Assembly: GCA_037382365.1 (NCBI GenBank)
Contig: JARRPZ010000062.1
Span: 1-39,308, forward strand
Direction of reading: 5' to 3'
DNA length: 39,308 nt
Source of the DNA: Lentisalinibacter sp037382365
Lineage (GTDB): Bacteria > Pseudomonadota > Gammaproteobacteria > Steroidobacterales > Woeseiaceae
Position numbers and translations under genes: made by a program. Numbering within the stretch: position 1 is the first letter of the stretch; every line of letters begins with the position of its first letter. Shown piece after piece: positions 32,442 through 39,308 of the stretch. The notes beneath the pieces are model-generated. The model saw only the letters and a list, made by a program, of their open reading frames with translations. It made no database searches and was not told the origin of the DNA.

Positions 32442-32954
32442 ATGATCCACCAACTCGGAGATGCGAAGCCGGATATCGACGCCGACGCCTGGGTGGCGCC
32501 CGATGCCCGGGTGATCGGCCGGGTACGACTGAAGGCCGACGCGAGCGTGTGGTTCCAGTCCGTGCTCCGCGGCGACAACGAGTGGATAGAGATCGGTGAG
32601 CGTTCCAACGTGCAGGACGGGAGCGTGATGCACACCGACATGGGGTATCCGCTCACCGTTGGCGACCGGGTGACGATCGGGCACAAGGTCATGCTGCACG
32701 GCTGCAGCGTCGGTGCCGACAGCCTCATCGGGATCGGCAGCATCATCCTCAATGGCGCGCGTATCGGCGCCCGCTCGATCCTCGGTGCCAACAGCCTCGT
32801 CACCGAGGGCAAGGAATTCCCCGATGGCGTGCTGATCCTGGGTGCCCCGGCGAAGGTCGTGCGGGAACTCACCGAGGACGAGATCGCCCTCATCGGCCAT
32901 TCGGCCGACCACTACGTCGAGAACGCGAAGCGCTACCGGCGGGACCTCGCGTGA
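32442..32954 (+). CDS. Gamma-class carbonic anhydrase family protein (YrdA-like)
   Basis: 170 residues with a left-handed beta-helix of hexapeptide repeats (for example DARVIGRVRLKADASVWF, then NVQDGSVMHTD and VTIGHKVMLHGCSVGADSLIG). Metal-binding histidines are at 64, 81 and 86 in the gamma-CA pattern. The ATG at 32442 has GGGAGGAG upstream. Many members (YrdA, CaiE, PaaY) bind zinc; some are carbonic anhydrases and others have thioesterase or unknown activity, so the reaction is not certain. It is cotranscribed with gpmA by spacing and converges on the MFS gene with a 9-nt gap. Confidence 0.92.
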   Translation: MIHQLGDAKPDIDADAWVAPDARVIGRVRLKADASVWFQSVLRGDNEWIEIGERSNVQDGSVMHTDMGYPLTVGDRVTIGHKVMLHGCSVGADSLIGIGSIILNGARIGARSILGANSLVTEGKEFPDGVLILGAPAKVVRELTEDEIALIGHSADHYVENAKRYRRDLA

Positions 32955-32963
32955 TCGGGAGGC

Positions 32964-34265
32964 TCAGGCCCCGGTGAGCTGATACCGCAGTCGGACGAAG
33001 CCGAGTGCCCCGATCGTAGTGAGCGCCAGCGGCAGGAACAGAGCGTAGACGCCCAGCCCTTCCTCGATTCCCTGCAGGACCTGGTACGCACCGACACCGA
33101 CCAGCGGCGCCACCATGCCGCGCACGCCCGTCAGCGTGACGTGCAATCCCATGTACTCCGTGGCACGGGCGTCGGACGCGAAATCGTTGTGACCCAGGTT
33201 CCAGCCGAGCCGCCCACCTGCGTAGCCGGTGCCGAGGAGCGCCGCGCCGAGCCACAGCACCGCAGGCTCACGGGTGAAGACACCCACCAGGAACGCGGTC
33301 ATCGCGGCCACGAATGACCAGCTCTGCACCGCCCGGTAGCGGACGATGTGGACGCGGTCGAAGTAACGCGCCCACAGCGGTATGGACAGCGGGATCACGG
33401 CGAAGGGGATCGACGAGGTGATCAGCATCTGCTGCAGCCGCGACAACCCGAGCTGCTCGTTCAGGATGACGACGAGCTGTGCGACGATCATCAGGTTGCC
33501 GCTGCCGAACACGAACATCCAGGTCAGATAGCGGCGGTAATCGTGGTCCGTGCGCAGGATGCCGAACAGATCGGTCGGGCGCCGCCGTCCCGGCCCCGCC
33601 TGCTCGGCCCGCTCGGCCGCGAGCAGTCGGCGATGGCCGCGGACGCGGACCCGTGCATACATCGCCATGCCGCTGAACATGGCCAGGGCGGCGACGGGAT
33701 ACACATAGCGGAATGCCAGGGGATCGCGGTCCAGGAGGAGACCGGTGACGATACCGGTGCACGCCATACCCAGCGCGGCGAGCACGGTGACGCGGGCGGT
33801 GAAGTTGCCACGCACGTGCCGGGGATAGTTCGCGCGCCAGATCGCAGAACGGACGGTGACGATGCCGGACCAGAACAGTCGCGCTCCGATGACGCCGGCC
33901 ACGAAGACCAGGAGGCCCCAGCCGTTGATGGGGGCAATTGCGATGGCCGCCAGGCTCACTCCGGCGGCGAGTTTCAGCCCGGTCAGGACCCGCACCTTGT
34001 CCCGCCCGCTGGCGATGCCCGCCCACATGAAAGACAGGATGTTCGCGAAAGCGGGCGCACCGGCGACGATGGCCACACTCTGGTTCAGCACCAGGTCGCC
34101 CACGGCTCCCTCGAACGCATTCTTCGCGATCACGCCGACGACGCCGCCTTCCACCGCCCCGAGACCGAACGAGAAAAGGGTCCAGGCACGCAGCTCCCGG
34201 CCGTACAGCGCGCGTGCCACGAAGGGCATGCGCGCCGACAGGTACCAGGCGAAATACTCCCGCAC
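32964..34265 (-). CDS. Major facilitator superfamily transporter
   Basis: 433 residues from GTG 34265, 7 nt after the tesB stop. An in-frame ATG at 34229 has no ribosome site. About 10-12 hydrophobic helices are separated by a central basic cytoplasmic loop (RVRVRGHRRLLAAERAEQ), which is the MFS layout of two six-helix halves. The cargo cannot be deduced. Close packing behind tesB suggests a transcriptional link only. The C-terminal end LGFVRLRYQLTGA is polar and cytoplasmic. Confidence 0.85.
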   Translation of the reverse strand: MREYFAWYLSARMPFVARALYGRELRAWTLFSFGLGAVEGGVVGVIAKNAFEGAVGDLVLNQSVAIVAGAPAFANILSFMWAGIASGRDKVRVLTGLKLAAGVSLAAIAIAPINGWGLLVFVAGVIGARLFWSGIVTVRSAIWRANYPRHVRGNFTARVTVLAALGMACTGIVTGLLLDRDPLAFRYVYPVAALAMFSGMAMYARVRVRGHRRLLAAERAEQAGPGRRRPTDLFGILRTDHDYRRYLTWMFVFGSGNLMIVAQLVVILNEQLGLSRLQQMLITSSIPFAVIPLSIPLWARYFDRVHIVRYRAVQSWSFVAAMTAFLVGVFTREPAVLWLGAALLGTGYAGGRLGWNLGHNDFASDARATEYMGLHVTLTGVRGMVAPLVGVGAYQVLQGIEEGLGVYALFLPLALTTIGALGFVRLRYQLTGA

Positions 34266-34272
34266 GCCGGGC

Positions 34273-35172
34273 TCAGTCCTGGGCGGCCGGGCTTCTGCGC
34301 TTGCGCTCCAGTGGTTCGCGCCAGATCCGTATCAGCCCCTCCTGGGCCGTGGAAGCCACCAGGGTACCCTGGCGGGTGAAAATCTCCCCGCGGGCGAATC
34401 CCCGGGCGCCCGAGGCATTCGGGCTGTCGAAGCTGTACAGGAGCCATTCGTCGACCCGCGCGGCGCGATGGAACCACACCGCGTGGTCCAGGCTCGCCAT
34501 CTGCACTGTGCCCGAGCCCCAGCGCAGGCCGTGGGGCAGAGTCGCCGTGCCGAGCAATTCGTAGTCCGAGAAATAGGCGAGCAGATTCCGGTGCAGGTTG
34601 GCATCGTCCGGCAGACTGTCCACCGCCCGGACCCACACCTGTTTCGTCGGCGGCAACTTCTCGGCCTTCAGGAAATTCGGCGCGCGTACCGGACGGAATT
34701 CGAAAGGCCGCTTCTGGGTGTGGAAGCGGCGCATCTTCTCCGGCAGCGTGTCGATGATCTCGGAAGCGATCTCGAGCGAATCCCTCAATTCCTCGGGCGG
34801 CGGCACTTCCGGCATCGCCGCCTGATGCGTCAGGCCCTCCTCCGGCACCTGGAAGGAGGCCGACATGTTGAATATGGGCCGGCCATGCTGGATGGCGACC
34901 ACCCGCCTTACCGAGAAACTGCGTCCATCCCGAGCGCGATCGACGTGATAGACGATCGGCGCTTCCATGTCGCCGCGACGCAGGAAATAGGCGTGCATCG
35001 AGTGTGCCGTGCGTCCCTCGACCGTGTGGTGTGCGGCCGACAGCGCCTGCCCCAGCACCTGGCCGCCGAAGACCTGGGCGCTGCCGATATCGCGGCTGTC
35101 ACCCCGGAAGATGTTGTCCTCGATGCGTTCGAGACGCAGCAGGTGCACGAGATCGGCGAGTACGGCGTCCAT
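34273..35172 (-). CDS. tesB: Acyl-CoA thioesterase II
   Basis: 299 residues from ATG 35172, with GGAG 9 nt upstream. The frame continues to 35289, but only through the divergent promoter region. It has a double hot-dog fold. The family N-terminal block DIGSAQVFGGQVLGQALSAA and the helix HSMHAYFLRRGD are clear. The catalytic Asp lies in MASLDHAVWFHR, and STAQEGLIRI contains the conserved Thr/Gln region. It hydrolyses medium- and long-chain acyl-CoAs in the cytoplasm. It diverges from the DUF1499 gene (88-nt gap), and the MFS gene follows on the same strand. Confidence 0.94.
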   Translation of the reverse strand: MDAVLADLVHLLRLERIEDNIFRGDSRDIGSAQVFGGQVLGQALSAAHHTVEGRTAHSMHAYFLRRGDMEAPIVYHVDRARDGRSFSVRRVVAIQHGRPIFNMSASFQVPEEGLTHQAAMPEVPPPEELRDSLEIASEIIDTLPEKMRRFHTQKRPFEFRPVRAPNFLKAEKLPPTKQVWVRAVDSLPDDANLHRNLLAYFSDYELLGTATLPHGLRWGSGTVQMASLDHAVWFHRAARVDEWLLYSFDSPNASGARGFARGEIFTRQGTLVASTAQEGLIRIWREPLERKRRSPAAQD

Positions 35173-35205
35173 CCGGGCGCTCCGCAGACACGGCGTGCCG
35201 GTCCA

Positions 35206-35235
35206 TCGACGAGTCGACGGCGGCGCGTTTATAGT
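35206..35235 (+). promoter_or_regulatory. Probable sigma-70-type promoter of the DUF1499 gene
   Basis: TCGACG (35206-35211, four of six -35 bases) and TATAGT (35230-35235, five of six -10 bases) are 18 nt apart. The -10 is 25 nt before the ATG, so the leader would be short. It includes the GGGAGG ribosome site. Confidence 0.5.
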
Positions 35236-35260
35236 GACGGTTTGAGCCGGGAGGAACAGG

Positions 35261-36031
35261 ATGGCTGATCGACTCGGGAGTTCGCGCACCTGGCCGGGGC
35301 GGCTGGGACGCGCTTCGTTCTATCTGGCACTGTTCGCCGGGCTCGCCCTCGTGGTCGCGGGACCGGGCCATCGTCTGGGGCTCGTCGGCGTCATGCCGGG
35401 CATATGGCTCGCGATGGCCGGCGGTGCACTGGCGGCCCTCGCCCTGCTCCTCGGCATCATCGCCCTCTTCGGCATCCTCGGTACGCCGGGACGACCGGCG
35501 TTCGCCAGCGCGGTGCTCGCCGTCGCGCTCGGTGCGGTCATCTCCCTGCAACTCTATGGCTGGTTCGCGAAAGCGCGGAGCGTGCCCCCGATCCACGATA
35601 TCAGCACGGATCTCGAGGATCCGCCGACATTTTCCGCCATCGCCCCGCTGCGGGCGAACGCACCGAATCCCGCTGCCTGGCCCGGCCCGGAAAACGCGGA
35701 GATGCAACGCCGCGCCTATCCGGGGGTGCAAACACTGATCGTCGACGAAGCGCCGGAGGCGGTCATCGCCGAGGCCCGGGAGATCGCTCGAGCCCTGGGC
35801 TGGGAGGTGATCGCATCGGAACCCCGCGCGGGTCGCCTGGAGGCAGTGGACACCACATTCTGGTTCGGATTCCGCGACGACGTGGTCGTGAGGGCGCAGC
35901 GCATCGACGCTGGTACGGCGGTGGACGTACGCTCGAAGTCCCGGGTGGGGCGCAGCGATCTCGGCACGAATGCCCGCCGGATCGGGCTTTTCCTGTCCGC
36001 CCTGGAGGAGAAACTGGGCGGCGGGGACTAA
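35261..36031 (+). CDS. DUF1499 membrane protein
   Basis: 256 residues. Three membrane helices lie at about 18-38, 46-72 and 78-100. A soluble domain at about 110-256 matches DUF1499: RAYPGVQTLIVDEAPEAVIA, then LGWEVIASEPRAGRLEAVDTT, WFGFRDDVVVR and the conserved end SRVGRSDLGTNARRIGLFLS. The function of DUF1499 is unknown. The ATG at 35261 follows GGGAGGAACAGG. Its stop overlaps the stop of the convergent SDR gene (shared 36028-36031). Confidence 0.88.
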   Translation: MADRLGSSRTWPGRLGRASFYLALFAGLALVVAGPGHRLGLVGVMPGIWLAMAGGALAALALLLGIIALFGILGTPGRPAFASAVLAVALGAVISLQLYGWFAKARSVPPIHDISTDLEDPPTFSAIAPLRANAPNPAAWPGPENAEMQRRAYPGVQTLIVDEAPEAVIAEAREIARALGWEVIASEPRAGRLEAVDTTFWFGFRDDVVVRAQRIDAGTAVDVRSKSRVGRSDLGTNARRIGLFLSALEEKLGGGD

Positions 36032-36783
36032 GTCGACTGCATGGCGCCGCCGTCCACCAGGATGCCCTGACCGCTGACGAATGCCGCATCGTCGGAGGCG
36101 AGGAACAGGGCCACCTTCGCAACGTCCAGCGGCTCGCCGAGCCGTCCGGAGGCGGACTTGTGGATCCAGAAGTCCCGGAATTCCCGATCGGCCCGGAAAG
36201 CCTGGCGGGTCGTCGACGTGACGATGGCACCCGGCAACAGGAAGTTCGCCGTGATGCCGTCACGACCGAGTTCACTCGCCAGGGTCTTCGTCAGACCGGC
36301 CACGGCATGCTTGGAAGCTGCGTAGGCCGCCATGTCGGCGGCTCCGAATTTGGACATCACGGAGCCAACGTTGATGATCCGGCCTGCCGGGCTCTTCCGC
36401 ATGAACGGGACCGCCGCGCGGCACAAGCGGAACATCGCCGTGACATTGACGTCCATCGCATGCTGCCAGTCTTCATCCGTCAGCGATTCCACCGGCGCGA
36501 TCGGACAGACCCCGGCACTGTTCACCAGTATGTCGAGGCCACCGAGGCGCTTCGCCACGGTCTCGGTGATCACCGCGGTCGCGTCATCCGCGGTCACGTC
36601 CTGCGGCAGGGTGATGATGCTGTCGCGGCGGCGGAAGGCCTGCTCCAGGCCGCTGTCCGGCAGATCCACTGCCAGGACTTCGGCACCGTGCTTCGCGAAC
36701 AGCAGGGACACGGCCTCCCCGATGCCTCCGGCCGCGCCGGTGACGACCGCCTTCATGCCATGCAGGCGCTGCTCCTCGGTCAT
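36028..36783 (-). CDS. Short-chain dehydrogenase/reductase
   Basis: 251 residues, classical SDR size. The nucleotide-binding motif TGAAGGIG lies near residues 15-22. NSAG follows, as do the catalytic Ser in INVGSVMSKFG and the YxxxK motif in AAYAASKHAVAG. The C-terminal block LASDDAAFVSGQGILVDGGA is typical. The Asp after the second strand (AVDLPDS) suggests NAD rather than NADP. The substrate is unknown. The acyl-CoA synthetase gene lies upstream on the same strand, 98 nt away, and a strong inverted repeat sits in that gap beside a TATAGT -10. Confidence 0.93.
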   Translation of the reverse strand: MTEEQRLHGMKAVVTGAAGGIGEAVSLLFAKHGAEVLAVDLPDSGLEQAFRRRDSIITLPQDVTADDATAVITETVAKRLGGLDILVNSAGVCPIAPVESLTDEDWQHAMDVNVTAMFRLCRAAVPFMRKSPAGRIINVGSVMSKFGAADMAAYAASKHAVAGLTKTLASELGRDGITANFLLPGAIVTSTTRQAFRADREFRDFWIHKSASGRLGEPLDVAKVALFLASDDAAFVSGQGILVDGGAMQST

Positions 36784-36817
36784 GTCTGCCGATCTCCGCT
36801 GGTCATTGACGCGCCAG

Positions 36818-36823
36818 ACTATA
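36818..36823 (-). promoter_or_regulatory. Possible -10 of the SDR promoter
   Basis: TATAGT on the leftward strand, 34 nt before the SDR start and directly next to the 33-nt inverted repeat. The -35 region would lie inside that repeat and has no clear hexamer. Confidence 0.4.
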
Positions 36824-36855
36824 CCGGTGCGGCCGGGCCGCCGCCCGGCACCGGT
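36823..36855. repeat. 33-nt inverted repeat between acyl-CoA synthetase and SDR genes
   Basis: Outer arms ACCGGTGC/GCACCGGT (8 bp) and inner arms CGGGC/GCCCG (5 bp), with a 4-nt loop and a 3-nt bulge on one side. It could end the acyl-CoA synthetase transcript, although no T-run follows in that direction. It could also act as an operator on the SDR promoter, since it abuts the -10. Confidence 0.5.
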
Positions 36856-36881
36856 TCACGGAAAAAGACGTCGGTCCCCGC

Positions 36882-38525
<1,644 letters not shown>

Positions 38526-38572
38526 CGTTATCTACCCCCGGTGTCTCGATGATCTGAACCGTTCGCCCGGAA

Positions 38573-38590
38573 CGGGCCCGGCCGGGCCCG
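38573..38590. repeat. 18-bp perfect palindrome upstream of the acyl-CoA synthetase gene
   Basis: CGGGCCCGGCCGGGCCCG is identical on both strands. It lies 48 nt upstream of the acyl-CoA synthetase start, in the divergent gap. It may be an operator for a fatty-acid regulator. In G+C-rich DNA, however, such palindromes arise more easily by chance. Confidence 0.4.
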
Positions 38591-38687
38591 GGGCGACTCC
38601 CCCGGGATACTACACAATGCGCTGCGATAGTGGGAATGACGGTGCGCCGGGTTACACTGGGCTGCATCAGAGGACGGGAGCGAAGCC

Positions 38688-39176
38688 ATGAACTGGATGA
38701 TGGTAACGGCCCTCGCCAGTCTGGCGGCGAGCATCGGCGTGATCGTCGCGGTCGTCCTGCTGACACGCCATGTCCGGGAGAATACCCGCGCGCTGCGCAC
38801 AAACCTGCAGCGCGGTCCCGTCTCGACTCACGGCAACTTCGCGGATCTCATCATCCAGAACCCGGACCTGCAGGACATCTACCGCCACGGCCGCAAGAGT
38901 TACTGGAGCCTGAAAGACCAGGACCTGTACCGCTTCTCGAATCTGGCCCAGAAGGCCTTCTGGTACTTCTCCGACCTCTATTACCAGCATGAGACGGGAA
39001 CGCTGGAGGAATATCAATGGCAGGAAGGCAGGGCTCATCTGATCTACTGGCTGCAGGCCGAGGGGGTACGCCAGTGGTGGCAGGACTTCGGTTCCAAGAG
39101 CGCTTCACCGGATTTCCGTCGGTTCGTCGACGGAGAACTCGAGCGGCTCGGCCCGATCGGGCGCCACAAATCCTGA
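38688..39176 (+). CDS. Hypothetical membrane-anchored protein
   Basis: 162 residues. One N-terminal membrane helix covers about residues 4-26. A soluble part follows that is rich in aromatic residues (YWSLKDQDLYRFSNLAQKAFWYFSD and YWLQAEGVRQWWQDFGSK) and predicted mostly helical. I do not recognise a named family with certainty. The pattern resembles small uncharacterised proteins with an N-terminal anchor and a four-helix core. The ATG at 38688 has GGGAG 9 nt upstream. It is followed after 7 nt by the start of an NTF2-like gene, so the two may be cotranscribed. Confidence 0.75.
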   Translation: MNWMMVTALASLAASIGVIVAVVLLTRHVRENTRALRTNLQRGPVSTHGNFADLIIQNPDLQDIYRHGRKSYWSLKDQDLYRFSNLAQKAFWYFSDLYYQHETGTLEEYQWQEGRAHLIYWLQAEGVRQWWQDFGSKSASPDFRRFVDGELERLGPIGRHKS

Positions 39177-39183
39177 CGCGGTC

Positions 39184-39308
39184 ATGAGCGAACGTGCGGA
39201 AAGACCGGCCGTCCTGGAGCGCTGGCATCGAATCGTCGAAGAGCAGGATACCAATGCCCTCGACGCGATACTGGCAGACGACGCCGTGTTTCATTCTCCC
39301 ATCGTCCA
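39184..39308 (+). CDS. NTF2-like (SnoaL-type) protein, partial
   Basis: The first 41 codons before the window ends, starting at ATG 39184. They read MSERAERPAVLERWHRIVEE then NALDAILADDAVFHSPIV. The pattern of a helix, then 'LDAILADDAVFHSPIV', is the usual entry of the NTF2-like/SnoaL fold, a small cone-shaped domain often used as an isomerase, hydrolase or ligand binder. No function can be given from this fragment. It lies 7 nt after the preceding gene. Confidence 0.65.
   Translation, partial: MSERAERPAVLERWHRIVEEQDTNALDAILADDAVFHSPIV

Overview
This is a gene-dense, high-GC chromosomal segment, almost certainly from an aerobic gammaproteobacterium. The signs are the order queA-tgt-yajC, the DsbC, XerD, ZapE, TesB, 7Fe FdxA and gamma-carbonic-anhydrase set, a DUF3450/ExbB/ExbB/ExbD/ExbD/TonB/TPR operon, and a 180-kDa-type NAD-glutamate dehydrogenase. 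I cannot name the genus. No phage, insertion sequence, CRISPR array or integrative element is visible. Apart from one broken gene the content looks like core metabolism and envelope maintenance.

Left part (1-4741). A leftward run of six closely spaced genes holds an ECF sigma factor, a single-pass membrane protein that is probably its anti-sigma factor, a periplasmic coiled-coil/two-PDZ protein, queA, tgt and the first codons of yajC. A tRNA-Leu(CAA) diverges from it. Next (4799-9868) come a zinc-ribbon Nudix hydrolase, ferredoxin fdxA, dsbC, xerD and a PlsC-type acyltransferase. The xerD/plsC divergent gap carries two CRP-like operators. Positions 14085-8576 are a seven-gene leftward TonB energising operon.

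Middle part (14235-23108). A rightward leucine-catabolism cluster holds leucine dehydrogenase, isovaleryl-CoA dehydrogenase, thiolase and both subunits of methylcrotonyl-CoA carboxylase. It faces ETF-ubiquinone oxidoreductase, which would take the electrons released by isovaleryl-CoA dehydrogenase through ETF. zapE, a MarR regulator and tryptophan 2,3-dioxygenase follow. The dioxygenase gene is split by a perfect 41-bp tandem duplication that shifts the reading frame.

Right part (26029-39308). Here lie the large NAD-GDH, a NYN-domain protein with a LOTUS-like tail, gpmA, a gamma-carbonic anhydrase, an MFS transporter, tesB, a DUF1499 membrane protein, an SDR, an AlkK-like acyl-CoA synthetase, an unknown membrane-anchored protein and the start of an NTF2-like protein. 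The combined content points to a heterotroph respiring amino acids and fatty acids.

I see no clearly new multi-gene system. The observations most worth following are the 41-bp duplication in the dioxygenase gene, the near-identical 94-nt segments in the two exbD genes, the paired CRP-like sites, and the sigma/anti-sigma/PDZ module joined to the queuosine genes.
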